Below, one piece after another: positions 8,911-16,992 of a stretch of 35,831 nucleotides of DNA. The stretch is from Bacillota bacterium (GTDB lineage: Bacteria > Bacillota > Clostridia > Christensenellales > Aristaeellaceae), in contig CAUJDI010000059.1 of assembly GCA_963169565.1 (NCBI GenBank), positions 1-35,831 of the forward strand, written 5' to 3'. Below the pieces are notes generated by a model. The model did not search any database. It saw only the letters and a program-made list of their open reading frames with translations, and was not told where the DNA came from. How positions within the stretch are numbered: position 1 is the first letter of the stretch; every line of letters starts with the position of its first letter. The position numbers and the translations under genes are program-made.

Positions 8911-9894
8911 TTATAAAACCGGATGCAAGATGCTCACGAAACGTTCGTAAATGTCCTTGTTGTAAGCCTGTACTTCCTGGTCCAAATACGCCACAAACGC
9001 CTTGGCGTCATCCTCTGACAGGCTGGCTTTAATGTCGCTGATTGCCTGACGCTGGGATTCCGTATCCATATTCAGCAGCGTAAACATCAGCGCGCGCTTC
9101 TGTTCGGCGGTCATATCGGTCCTAAAGACCAAAGGATAGGGATCTACAGCTTTGTTTTTTGGCTTATCCTGCGATACGATCATCACCGTCGTGCCGCTGC
9201 CATACGCCAGGCTCAGCGAACCCTTGCCTTTAGCCCTGCTGTAATACGCTTCATCCGTTACCTCAATTTGAAAATCCTTGGAAAAACCCATCAGCATCCT
9301 GCTCAACTTATTGATTTTTTTCGCTGTTTTTGTGTCTGGCTGCGTTTGGCCGTTCCCCTTGAAATCGGTCAGCCAGTCTCCGCTTGCCTCTGTGCGGCTT
9401 TTCAGTTCCTCATAGGTAAGCATTGTGGTCCCCCCGATAACATAGGCGCTGATGCTGCTTTTCGAGTTCATCATTACGATACTGCCCTGTTTTGGGCGCG
9501 GAATATTCGAAGGCCAAGCGAAGTTCGGGGGAGTTGAAAATGCCGTAAACAACTGATAGCCGTCTGCACTGCAAGGGCTGCAGATAAGATGGTTGCTCAC
9601 CATCCAATATACAAAAGCCTGTTTTTGCTCTTTGCTCCATAATGCGGTTGCGTTCTGCAGTGCAGCGTTGAATCCTTCTGCGGTCATCTCTTTCATCCGC
9701 CTGGCGAAGTCCGCGATTTCGGACTGTGTCAACGAGGCAAAGTTACCTATCTGATGTCTAAGTTCAAACCATTATTCCGTCTCGTAAGGGAACGCTCCCC
9801 GTGCAATATTGACCGGGAGCAGCAAGAGAAGAACAAGAAAAATGACGGTCAGGGAAACGATTCGCCTTGGCAAGGGTATACAATGACTGCTCAT
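8911..9894 (-). pseudogene. Exported protein gene interrupted by one in-frame stop codon
   Basis: The intact-looking 5' end starts at ATG 9894 (GAGGAGG upstream) and encodes a signal peptide: MSSHCIPLPRRIVSLTVIF, then a run of Val and Leu. Codon 41 is TAA (plus-strand bases 9772-9774). The same frame continues through WFELRHQIGNFASLTQSEIA to a TGA at 8911-8913, 328 codons in all. The part after the stop can only begin at weak starts such as TTG 9732, which has no ribosome binding site. The mature region is soluble, with Lys/Asp-rich helices near the end (IKASLSEDDAKAFVAYLDQE), and matches no family I know. A tyrosine codon (TAC or TAT) changed to TAA is the simplest history. A sequencing error or stop readthrough is possible. 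Confidence 0.75.
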
Positions 9895-10005
9895 CACTTT
9901 TTCCTCCTCAATGCAATTCATCGGCTGCTTAGCCTCCAACATATGTACCGGGAAGTGCGTTTGAAAGGTCGGTCGTTGATATATCAGCGGTATTAGTTTG
10001 ACTGT

Positions 10006-10034
10006 ATTTTATCATACCGCGGTAAAGCCTTCAA
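10006..10034 (-). promoter_or_regulatory. Extended -10 promoter of the interrupted exported-protein gene
   Basis: Read on the minus strand: TTGAAG (10034-10029), 17 bases, then TAAAAT (10011-10006), with TG one base before the -10. The spacer contains the 10-base palindrome TACCGCGGTA (10015-10024), and a second near-palindrome lies upstream at 10049-10067. Both are possible operators. The transcript would start near 9999, about 105 bases before ATG 9894. Confidence 0.55.
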
Positions 10035-10183
10035 GCAAATCGTTCAGCCATAGACCGATCGGCTATGCATGGGGATACCGGGTTCGTCAGCATCTTTTAT
10101 TACAGGGAGCGGTGGAGATCCGTAGAACTATAAACTCATATTCTGTAATTCCTGTCGCATACCTAAAGCTAGCTGTTCGCATC

Positions 10184-10219
10184 GATGGGGTCACTGGTTC
10201 GACTCCGGGTATGACCATT
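10184..10219 (+). other. tRNA 3'-end-like fragment
   Basis: GGTCACTGGTTCGACTCC followed by GGGTATGACCATT reads like the variable loop, T-arm (GTTCGAC core) and 3' acceptor strand of a tRNA. The T-stem has one mismatch and one wobble, and no matching 5' half with a proper D-arm or anticodon stem is found upstream. It may be a remnant of an integration event at a tRNA gene. Confidence is low because the match is short. Confidence 0.3.
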
Positions 10220-10399
10220 ATAAACATCCTAAAACGGGAGGCTGATTTATTCCATTACCTCCGGGCTCGCCTATTCATCGTTGATGCAAAATCATATCAC
10301 ATCACTGAAGTCATAACACTGCCATAAACGCCCCTGGTCATTCCGCGCTGAACTTCTTGTTTTGCTTTCGCATGGTCCGATAACCTGCTAAAGGACATC

Positions 10400-10428
10400 T
10401 TGACACCCCGGCTTCCCTGTGCTAAATT
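10400..10428 (+). promoter_or_regulatory. Promoter of the fatty-acid biosynthesis operon
   Basis: A perfect TTGACA (10400-10405), 17 bases, then TAAATT (10423-10428, four of six). It lies 50 bases before the first gene, with predicted initiation near 10435 and a short leader containing the inverted repeat at 10454-10465. Confidence 0.7.
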
Positions 10429-10453
10429 ACCCTACGTTATGCTTCGTTAGGCA

Positions 10454-10465
10454 AACTAAGTAGTT
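10454..10465. promoter_or_regulatory. Candidate MarR-type operator
   Basis: AACTA and TAGTT form a perfect 5-base inverted repeat with a 2-base spacer (AACTAAGTAGTT), overlapped on the left by TTAG-GCAAA-CTAA (10447-10459). The site lies just after the predicted transcription start and just before the ribosome binding site of the MarR gene, where autoregulation would act. Binding is inferred. Confidence 0.4.
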
Positions 10466-10477
10466 ACAGGAGGGCCC

Positions 10478-10984
10478 ATGGACGCATTCGCAGCAGCGCT
10501 CAATGATTTGCTGGTGAATACCTTCCACGGCATCCTGAAGCTGGAAGAAGAATCACTGAACCGCATCAGCGCCTTCCGCCTGAGCATCGCCGAGATGCAC
10601 CTGCTTGAGGCGATCGCCAAGGGAGGCGGCGGTGGGCGCAGCATCACGGATATCGCGCGGGAGCTGTCAATCACCCTTCCCTCCGTGACCGCGGCGGTCA
10701 ACAAACTGGCCAGAAAAGGCTACCTGAACAAGAATAGAAACGACGGCGACAAGCGCATGGTCAACGTGAGCCTGACGGACGAAGGCAGGCGGGCGGAAGC
10801 CGCGCACCGCTTCTTTCACCGGCACATGGTGGTCAGCGTAAGCCGCGGCCTGGGGGACGCGGAAAAAGCGGCCCTGCTGAAAGGCCTTGAGAACCTGGAC
10901 AGCTTCTTTAAGGCGCAGGAACACGCTTGGGACCAGCTGCTGCCCCATACGGAACAGTCGGCGGGGGAGGAGAGCAAAGATTGA
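10478..10984 (+). CDS. MarR-family regulator heading the fatty-acid operon (FabT-like)
   Basis: A 168-residue winged-helix regulator. The core spans residues about 25-115: the segment ITDIARELSITLPSVTAAV is the recognition helix-turn-helix, followed by the wing NRNDGDKRMVNVSLTDEG. It is first in the fab operon, as FabT is in Streptococcus, where FabT with acyl-ACP represses chain synthesis. FabT function is inferred from position; sequence alone only supports MarR. ACAGGAGGG precedes ATG 10478. The C-terminal tail beyond residue 140 is longer than in FabT. Its TGA overlaps the TTG start of fabH. Confidence 0.85.
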   Translation: MDAFAAALNDLLVNTFHGILKLEEESLNRISAFRLSIAEMHLLEAIAKGGGGGRSITDIARELSITLPSVTAAVNKLARKGYLNKNRNDGDKRMVNVSLTDEGRRAEAAHRFFHRHMVVSVSRGLGDAEKAALLKGLENLDSFFKAQEHAWDQLLPHTEQSAGEESKD

Positions 10985-12006
10985 AGATACTGGGCATCGG
11001 CCGTGCCCTGCCTGAGCAGGTCATCGCCAACGGTCAGCTGGAGGCCATACTGGACACCCTCAACGAATGGATACAAAGCCGCACCGGCATCAGGGAGCGT
11101 CGCGTGCTGAAGACGCACTCATTGACGGATCTGGCGCTTTCCGCCGCTAAGGAAGCCATCTCGGACGCGGGGCTGACCGGGGAAGACATCGGCCTCATCT
11201 TGGTGGCGACCACACTGGGAGATTACCTTTTCCCCTCCATCGCCTCCCTCATCCAGGCAGACCTTGGCGCATCCTGCCCGGCGATGGACCTGCACGCTGC
11301 CTGCGCCGGGTTCATCTACGCGCTGGATACCGCGGACGCCTATATCAGAAGCGGAAAAGCGCAGAACGTGCTGATCGTGGGGGCTGAAGCCATTACCCGC
11401 CTGGCCGACTGGGAGGACCGCTCTACCTGTGTGCTGTTTGGAGACGGCGCGGGCGCCATGGTCGCCGGACCGGGGGATGGCCTGCTGTCCACCCACCTGA
11501 CGGCTCAGACCAACTCAGACGTGCTGTACAGCATGGCACCTCCCGGCAACTGCCCCTTTACCCAGGCGCCTCAAAATGCCTCCGGAGGGCTGAAAATGAA
11601 GGGGCAGGACGTATACCGCTACGCGGTGACCCGCTCGGCGGAGGACCTGGAAATCGTCGTCAATGAAGCCGGGCTGGAGATATCCCAAATCGACTGGTTC
11701 CTTCTGCACCAGGCAAACCGCCGCATCCTGGATGCGGTGCGCGCACGCCTCTCGCTGCCCGCCGGGAAACTGCCCAGCAACATCCACCGCACCGGCAATA
11801 CCTCCGCGGCAAGCATCCCCCTGCTCATGCATGAACTTTACCACGCGGGCTTGCTGAAGGAAGGCCAGCTGATCGCGATGAGCGCTTTCGGCGCCGGGCT
11901 CACCAGCGGCGCCTGCGTTCTGCGCTGGGACAAGGCCCCGCCCGAAACCCTGACCTTGGCAGACGACCTGTTTCCCCTTTCACAACAACCAACCCCAACA
12001 ACGTAA
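10981..12006 (+). CDS. fabH: 3-oxoacyl-ACP synthase III (KAS III)
   Basis: A 341-residue condensing enzyme that starts fatty-acid chains by joining acetyl-CoA (or a branched acyl-CoA) to malonyl-ACP. The Cys-His-Asn triad is visible: C108 in DLHAACAGF, H243 in LLHQANRRI and N273 in HRTGNTSAAS. GDGAGAMV is also typical. The start is TTG 10981, giving MKILGIGRALP at the family's usual N-terminus. GGGAGGAG lies eight bases upstream, and the codon overlaps the marR stop (TTGA). The C-terminus carries a short Pro/Thr-rich tail beyond the normal end. Confidence 0.95.
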   Translation: MKILGIGRALPEQVIANGQLEAILDTLNEWIQSRTGIRERRVLKTHSLTDLALSAAKEAISDAGLTGEDIGLILVATTLGDYLFPSIASLIQADLGASCPAMDLHAACAGFIYALDTADAYIRSGKAQNVLIVGAEAITRLADWEDRSTCVLFGDGAGAMVAGPGDGLLSTHLTAQTNSDVLYSMAPPGNCPFTQAPQNASGGLKMKGQDVYRYAVTRSAEDLEIVVNEAGLEISQIDWFLLHQANRRILDAVRARLSLPAGKLPSNIHRTGNTSAASIPLLMHELYHAGLLKEGQLIAMSAFGAGLTSGACVLRWDKAPPETLTLADDLFPLSQQPTPTT

Positions 12007-12019
12007 GGAGGACTGACCC

Positions 12020-12244
12020 ATGGACATCACCGCAAAAGTCATTCAGGCCCTGGCGGACCGCCGCGGCACCGACCCCAAGGACATCACGACAGAAACGAAA
12101 TTCGCCGACCTTTCACTGGACTCGCTGGACGTGGCGGAACTGGTCATGGACCTGGAGGACAGCCTGAACGTCACCATCGACATCAGCCGCGTCAAGGGCA
12201 CCGTGGGCGACCTCATCGCGGTCATCCAGGAGGCGCGTCAATGA
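12020..12244 (+). CDS. acpP: Acyl carrier protein
   Basis: A 74-residue acidic carrier that holds the growing acyl chain as a thioester on phosphopantetheine. S35 in LSLDSLDVAELVMDLED is the attachment site. Helix pattern and size are standard. AAGGAGG precedes ATG 12020, and the TGA overlaps the fabK ATG. A phosphopantetheinyl transferase is not in the window. Confidence 0.96.
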   Translation: MDITAKVIQALADRRGTDPKDITTETKFADLSLDSLDVAELVMDLEDSLNVTIDISRVKGTVGDLIAVIQEARQ

Positions 12245-13188
12245 TACGGACCCCGGTGACCGATCTGTTCGGGCTTACATTCCCCATTTTCCAGGGCGGC
12301 ATGGCCTGGGTGGCCGACGCCGGTCTCGCCTCCGCCGTATCAAACGGCGGCGGCCTTGGCATCATCTCCGCGATGAATCTGAACGCAGAATACCTGCGGG
12401 AGCAGATCCGCCTGTGCCGTGAGGCGACGGATAAGGCATTCGGCGTCAACATCATGCTGATGAGCCCCTACGCCGAGGAATGCAGCAGGGTGGTCGCCGA
12501 GGAAAAGGTGCCGGTGGTGACGACGGGCGCGGGCCTGCCGGGCAAATTCATCCCCATGTGGCTGGAGAATGGCGTGAAGGTGGTGCCCGTGGTTCCCTCT
12601 GTCGCCATCGCCAGGCGCGTGGCGCGCGAAGGCGCCTGCGCCGTGATTGCCGAGGGGTGCGAGGCCGGGGGACACATCGGCGAACTCACCACGATGACGC
12701 TGGTGCCCCAGATCGTTGACGCGGTCAGCATCCCGGTGCTCGCGGCAGGCGGCATCGCCGACGGGCGAGGCATGGCCGCAGCCTTCATGCTGGGCGCTCA
12801 GGGTGTGCAGTGCGGCACGCGGTTTTTGGCGGCGCAGGAGTGCGCCATCCCGGACTGCTTCAAGGACAAAGTCATCGCCGCCCGCGACATTGACACGATC
12901 GTCACGGGCCGCCGCCTGGGCCACCCGGTTCGCGCGCTCAGGAACAGCTTCACGCAGGAGTTTGCCCGCAGGGAGGCGGACGCCGGTATCAGCAACGAGG
13001 AACTGGAGAAATACGGCACCGGCGCGCTGTGGCGGGCCGTCAAGCAGGGGGACATGGTGACCGGCTGCATCATGGCCGGCCAGGCCGCGGCCCTGGTCAA
13101 GGAGACCATGCCCGCCGCTGAGATCATGCGCACCATGTGCCAGGAGACGGAAATGCTGCTGAACGGGGCTGCGACATGGGTCAGTTAG
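12241..13188 (+). CDS. fabK: Enoyl-ACP reductase II (FMN-dependent)
   Basis: A 315-residue TIM-barrel flavoprotein of the nitronate monooxygenase/FabK family. It reduces enoyl-ACP in the last step of each elongation cycle. Marks are FPIFQGGMAWVADAGLA at the N-terminus, SNGGGLGII, EGCEAGGHIGE (FMN phosphate site region), VLAAGGIADGRG and GAQGVQCGTRFL. Presence within a fab operon separates FabK from true nitronate monooxygenases. FabK enzymes are not inhibited by triclosan, unlike FabI. ATG 12241 overlaps the acpP stop, and the last 13 bases overlap fabD. Confidence 0.95.
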   Translation: MIRTPVTDLFGLTFPIFQGGMAWVADAGLASAVSNGGGLGIISAMNLNAEYLREQIRLCREATDKAFGVNIMLMSPYAEECSRVVAEEKVPVVTTGAGLPGKFIPMWLENGVKVVPVVPSVAIARRVAREGACAVIAEGCEAGGHIGELTTMTLVPQIVDAVSIPVLAAGGIADGRGMAAAFMLGAQGVQCGTRFLAAQECAIPDCFKDKVIAARDIDTIVTGRRLGHPVRALRNSFTQEFARREADAGISNEELEKYGTGALWRAVKQGDMVTGCIMAGQAAALVKETMPAAEIMRTMCQETEMLLNGAATWVS

Positions 13189-14099
13189 CCTTCCTATTCC
13201 CCGGCCAGGGAACCCAGCGGCCCGGCATGGGGAAGGACCTGTATCACGCCTCAGCAGCCGCGCGTGCCGTCTTGGACGCGGCGGAGGATATGATGCCGGG
13301 GCTGAAGCATCTCTGCTTTGAAGGACCGTCGGAAACACTCACGAGGACGGATATGGCCTCGCCTGCGCTCTTCGCGGTGGAAACCGCATGCTTCGCCGCC
13401 GCCCTGGAAAAGGGCATTAGGCCGGATGCCATGGCGGGGTTCTCCCTGGGTGAATGGACAGCCTGCCACGCCGCCAACATGCTGCCTTTTGAGGAGGCTT
13501 TCTCCCTTGTGATGCGGCGCGGGCAATGGATGCAGGCCTCCGCCGTAAAGCATCCTGGTTCAATGGCTGCGGTGCTGCGGCTGAACATGCATGAAGTTGA
13601 GGCCCTGGTCAAGGAGTACCCGGGGATATATGCCGTCAATTTCAACGCGCCGGGGCAGACGGTGGTCGCCGGCTCCCTTCCGGAACTGGAGCGTTTTGAG
13701 CAAGGCCTTAAGGAGCGCGGCGGACGGAGCATAAGGCTCAACGTCGGCGGCGCTTTCCACTCACCCTACATGCGGGAAGCGGCAGAACAGCTTTCAAAGG
13801 CGCTGGCTGGTGCAAACCTGCGTCAGCCCGCCTTCCCTGTGTACAGCAACCTGACCGCGCTTCCCTATGAGACTGCAGACGCCCGGGAAGTTCTGGCCCG
13901 GCAGGTGGCAAGCCCAGTCCGTTTCGAGGAGAGCATCAGGAACATGGCGTCGGCCGGCGTCGACGCCTTCCTGGAACTGGGCCCCGGAAAGGTATTGAGC
14001 GGGCTGGTCGCGAAAATCCTGCCTAGCGCCGAAACCTGGCAGGCGGAAGACTTGGAAGGCCTCTCCTCAGCGGCGGCTGCCCTGAAAGGAAGAGTATGA
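13176..14099 (+). CDS. fabD: Malonyl-CoA:ACP transacylase
   Basis: A 307-residue transacylase that loads malonyl units onto ACP. It has FLFPGQGTQRPGMGK at the N-terminus, the nucleophile elbow G-F-S90-L-G-E, the substrate Arg in MRRGQWMQ and catalytic H195 in GGAFHSPYM. The elbow has Phe where the common form is GHSLGE, so the residue before the nucleophile differs. The start is ATG 13176, inside the end of fabK. An upstream in-frame ATG would add a non-family extension, so it is not preferred. The end overlaps fabG by four bases. Confidence 0.94.
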   Translation: MGQLAFLFPGQGTQRPGMGKDLYHASAAARAVLDAAEDMMPGLKHLCFEGPSETLTRTDMASPALFAVETACFAAALEKGIRPDAMAGFSLGEWTACHAANMLPFEEAFSLVMRRGQWMQASAVKHPGSMAAVLRLNMHEVEALVKEYPGIYAVNFNAPGQTVVAGSLPELERFEQGLKERGGRSIRLNVGGAFHSPYMREAAEQLSKALAGANLRQPAFPVYSNLTALPYETADAREVLARQVASPVRFEESIRNMASAGVDAFLELGPGKVLSGLVAKILPSAETWQAEDLEGLSSAAAALKGRV

Positions 14100-14839
14100 C
14101 GGAGATCACCCGGACGGCTCTGGTCACCGGCGGCTCGCGCGGCATCGGCCGCGCCATTGCGCTGGAACTGGCAAAAGCTGCCGGACGCGTTGCGATCATC
14201 TACGCCGGAAACCACGCGGCTGCTGAGGAGACCGTCAATGAATTGAAAGCCCTGGGTGCTGAGGCGATGGCAGTGCAGTGCGACGTTGCAGACTTTGATG
14301 CGGTCAAGGCAGCCGTCGCCCGGGTAAAGGATGCGTTCGGCCCCGTCAACATCCTGGTCAACAACGCTGGAATCACAAGGGACATGCTGACGCTGCGCAT
14401 GACTGGTGACGACTTCATGAAGGTGCTTCAGGTCAACCTTGCAGGCTCTTTCCACACCGCCCAGGCCTGCTACCGCGACCTGATGCGGGGAGGCTGGGGC
14501 CGGATCGTCAACATCACCTCGGTATCAGGTCTTATGGGCAATCCCGGGCAGGCGAACTACGCCTCTGCCAAGGCCGGGCTCATCGGCCTGACCAAGACCC
14601 TGGCGCGGGAACTGGCTGGGCGCGGGGTGACCGTCAACGCGGTGGCCCCAGGGTTTATCGATACGGAAATGACGCGGGATATGCCGGAAGAAACGCTGAA
14701 GGCAGCCTTGCGCGCCGTGCCGATGGGCCGGATGGGGAAGGCGGAGGATATCGCAGGCGCCGTGGGTTTCCTTTGCTCGGACAGGGCGGATTATATCACC
14801 GGCTGCGTGCTCCAGATTGACGGCGGGATGTACATGTGA
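14096..14839 (+). CDS. fabG: 3-oxoacyl-ACP reductase
   Basis: A 247-residue short-chain dehydrogenase that reduces 3-oxoacyl-ACP with NADPH. It shows the Rossmann motif TGGSRGIGRA, NNAG at about 89-92, and the S142-Y155-K159 triad within NITSVSG and NPGQANYASAKAG, which is the FabG-specific wording. The C-terminus DYITGCVLQIDGGMYM is canonical. ATG 14096 overlaps the fabD stop and follows AAGGAAG. Confidence 0.95.
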   Translation: MTEITRTALVTGGSRGIGRAIALELAKAAGRVAIIYAGNHAAAEETVNELKALGAEAMAVQCDVADFDAVKAAVARVKDAFGPVNILVNNAGITRDMLTLRMTGDDFMKVLQVNLAGSFHTAQACYRDLMRGGWGRIVNITSVSGLMGNPGQANYASAKAGLIGLTKTLARELAGRGVTVNAVAPGFIDTEMTRDMPEETLKAALRAVPMGRMGKAEDIAGAVGFLCSDRADYITGCVLQIDGGMYM

Positions 14840-14873
14840 TGAAAAGCCCGGCGTTTGGTATAAGGAGAAGAAA

Positions 14874-16109
14874 ATGAACCGAGTTGCAGTGACGGGGATG
14901 GGCATTGTTTCCCCATTGGGGAACGACGTCGATTCCTTCTGGTCGGCGCTGACAGACGGCCAGTGCGGAATCGGGCCGCTGACCCGCTTTGACACCTCAG
15001 CGTACAAGGTGAAAATCGCGGCCGAAGTCAAGGGGTTTGATCCTGTCCAGTTCGGCATGGACGCCGGGGAATCCCGCCGGATGGACCTTTACACCCAGTA
15101 CGCCATCGCGGCTGCGCACCAGGCGATGGCGCAGAGCGGGCTGACGGGCCATGTCGCCCCCGAGCGCATGGGCGTGAATATATCATCTGGTATCGGCGGG
15201 ATCGATACGTTTTTCAAGGAAGCGGAGAAGCTGCTCACAAGGGGGCCGGGGCGCGTATCGCCGCTGTGCATCCCCATGATGATCGGCAACATGGCAGCCG
15301 GCAACATTGCCATCCGCTACGGCGCCGGGGGGGAATGCGTGCCGGTCGTGACCGCGTGCGCCACCTCCACCCATGCGGTCGGGGAAGCCTATCGGCTCAT
15401 CCGCCACGGCTACATGGACGCTGTGCTGACCGGCGGAAGCGAAGCCTCGGTCAACCCCCTGGGCATCGCCGGGTTCACCAACTGCATGGCGCTGTCGGAG
15501 ACCAACGAACCCCTCTCATCAAGCCTGCCTTTTGACGCGCGGCGCAAGGGCTTTGTGCTGGGCGAGGGGGCGGCCGTACTGGTATTGGAGAATTACAGCC
15601 ACGCCAAGGCCCGCGGCGCTCATATCCTGGGCGAAATCACCGGTTACGGTGCGACCTGCGACGCCTTTCACATCACGGCTCCCCACCCGGAGGGCGAGGG
15701 CGCGGCCCGCGCCATCCGCCTGGCGCTTGAGGAAGCGATGTATGACGGGCAGGAAAGCCTCTATATCAACGCGCACGGCACGGGCACCCCGCTCAACGAC
15801 AAAACGGAAACGCAGGCAATCAAGCGCGCGCTTGGCGATGGGGCGGCGCGGAAGGCCGCCATCTCCTCCATCAAAGGCGCCACCGGGCATATGTTGGGCG
15901 CGGCCGGGGGGGCGGAACTGATCGCGACCCTGCTGGCCTTAAGCGAAGAGAGGCTGCCGCCCACCATCCCGCTTTTGCAGCCTGACCCGGAATGCGACCT
16001 TGACTACGTACCCAGGATCGCAAGGAAAGAACGGCGCGATCTGGGGCTGTCCATCTCACTGGGCTTTGGCGGGCACAACGGCGTGCTGGCAGTCAGGAGG
16101 GGCGCATGA
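14874..16109 (+). CDS. fabF: 3-oxoacyl-ACP synthase II (KAS II)
   Basis: A 411-residue elongating condensing enzyme. The catalytic Cys-His-His set is complete: C162 in VTACATSTHAVGEA, H301 in NAHGTGTPLNDKTE and H339 in KGATGHMLGAAGG; GFGGHNGVL closes the protein. AAGGAGAAG fixes the start at ATG 14874, 34 bases after fabG; an earlier in-frame ATG at 14817 lies inside fabG and lacks support. The TGA overlaps the accB ATG. No FabA/FabB pair is present, so how unsaturated chains are made is not visible here. Confidence 0.96.
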   Translation: MNRVAVTGMGIVSPLGNDVDSFWSALTDGQCGIGPLTRFDTSAYKVKIAAEVKGFDPVQFGMDAGESRRMDLYTQYAIAAAHQAMAQSGLTGHVAPERMGVNISSGIGGIDTFFKEAEKLLTRGPGRVSPLCIPMMIGNMAAGNIAIRYGAGGECVPVVTACATSTHAVGEAYRLIRHGYMDAVLTGGSEASVNPLGIAGFTNCMALSETNEPLSSSLPFDARRKGFVLGEGAAVLVLENYSHAKARGAHILGEITGYGATCDAFHITAPHPEGEGAARAIRLALEEAMYDGQESLYINAHGTGTPLNDKTETQAIKRALGDGAARKAAISSIKGATGHMLGAAGGAELIATLLALSEERLPPTIPLLQPDPECDLDYVPRIARKERRDLGLSISLGFGGHNGVLAVRRGA

Positions 16110-16555
16110 ATCTGGAGAAGCTAAAGGAAATCATCCGTCTGTTCCAGGAGAGTTCGCTCACCTCACTTGAGGTGGAGGAAGAGGGCATACGCTACCGGCT
16201 TAAGCGGGACGGGCATCGGGACAACTCACAAGGGCAGGTCTCGGCGGGAAGCGCCAAACCGCCTTACTCGGGACAGACGGCCCAGCCGGAACAAGCGGAC
16301 GGGGGTCCGGATTTCAATCGGATCACCGAGGTCAAATCCCCCGTCGTCGGCATATTTTACGAAGCGCCCGAACCCGGCGCCAAACCCTTTGTGCAGGTGG
16401 GGGACAGGGTCAAGAAGGATGATGTGCTCTGCCTGATTGAGGTGATGAAGCAGGTGACGGAAGTGACGGCGCCAAAGGACGGCCAGGTGGTCGATATCTG
16501 CTTGAGCAACGGCAGCGTGGTTGAGTTTGGCCAGACGCTGATGAAACTCTGCTGA
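16106..16555 (+). CDS. accB: Acetyl-CoA carboxylase biotin carboxyl carrier protein
   Basis: A 149-residue carrier for the carboxyl group in malonyl-CoA synthesis. An N-terminal helix (LEKLKEIIRLFQESSLTSLEV) is followed by a Gln/Pro-rich linker and the biotinyl domain from about residue 75 (VKSPVVGIFYEAPEPGAKPFV, including the AccB-type thumb). The biotin site is K115 in the unusual context E-V-M-K-Q, where most AccB proteins have EAMKL or EAMKM. AGGAGGGG precedes ATG 16106, which overlaps the fabF stop. Confidence 0.93.
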   Translation: MNLEKLKEIIRLFQESSLTSLEVEEEGIRYRLKRDGHRDNSQGQVSAGSAKPPYSGQTAQPEQADGGPDFNRITEVKSPVVGIFYEAPEPGAKPFVQVGDRVKKDDVLCLIEVMKQVTEVTAPKDGQVVDICLSNGSVVEFGQTLMKLC

Positions 16556-16560
16556 GGGCA

Positions 16561-16989
16561 ATGATGAATCGCGATGAAATACGAGCTTTCCTGCCGCACA
16601 GGGAACCGATGCTGCTGATGGACGAGGCCTTTCCAGTCAATCCCGGCGAGGCCAGCGGAAGCTGCCTCATCCACGGGGATGAATTTTTTCTGCAGGGGCA
16701 TTTCCCGGGATTCCCGGTCGTCCCTGGGGTCATCCTGTGTGAAATGATCGCCCAATCCGCCGGTGTCCTGGTGATGGATAAGCTGAAGGAGGGCTTTCTG
16801 CCACTGTTTACGGGGATCGAGAAGGTACGCTTCAGGCGGATGGTCCGCCCGGGCGACAGAGTCGTCACAAAGTGCAGGATGCTGCGTGCCTCGGGCAGTT
16901 TGCTCAAGGTCGCGGGCGAAGCGCGTGTCAACGGCGAGCTGTGCGCCGATGGCGTGTTCCTGCTGATGCTGACCAAGGGCGGGACCTGA
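16561..16989 (+). CDS. fabZ: 3-hydroxyacyl-ACP dehydratase
   Basis: A 142-residue hotdog-fold dehydratase that converts 3-hydroxyacyl-ACP to trans-2-enoyl-ACP. The catalytic His and Glu are H47 in QGHFPGFPVVPG and E61 in CEMIAQSAGVL; LPHREPMLLMDE is the usual N-terminal block. The gene has tandem ATG codons at 16561 and 16564; the GAGGG overlapping the accB stop favours the second slightly. Placement between accB and accC matches streptococcal fab operons. Confidence 0.95.
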   Translation: MMNRDEIRAFLPHREPMLLMDEAFPVNPGEASGSCLIHGDEFFLQGHFPGFPVVPGVILCEMIAQSAGVLVMDKLKEGFLPLFTGIEKVRFRRMVRPGDRVVTKCRMLRASGSLLKVAGEARVNGELCADGVFLLMLTKGGT

Positions 16990-16992
16990 GCC

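Noticed and set aside
9998-10327. Plus-strand open frame of 109 codons
   Set aside because: It runs across the minus-strand promoter and the tRNA-like fragment, has no ribosome site and looks like non-coding DNA.
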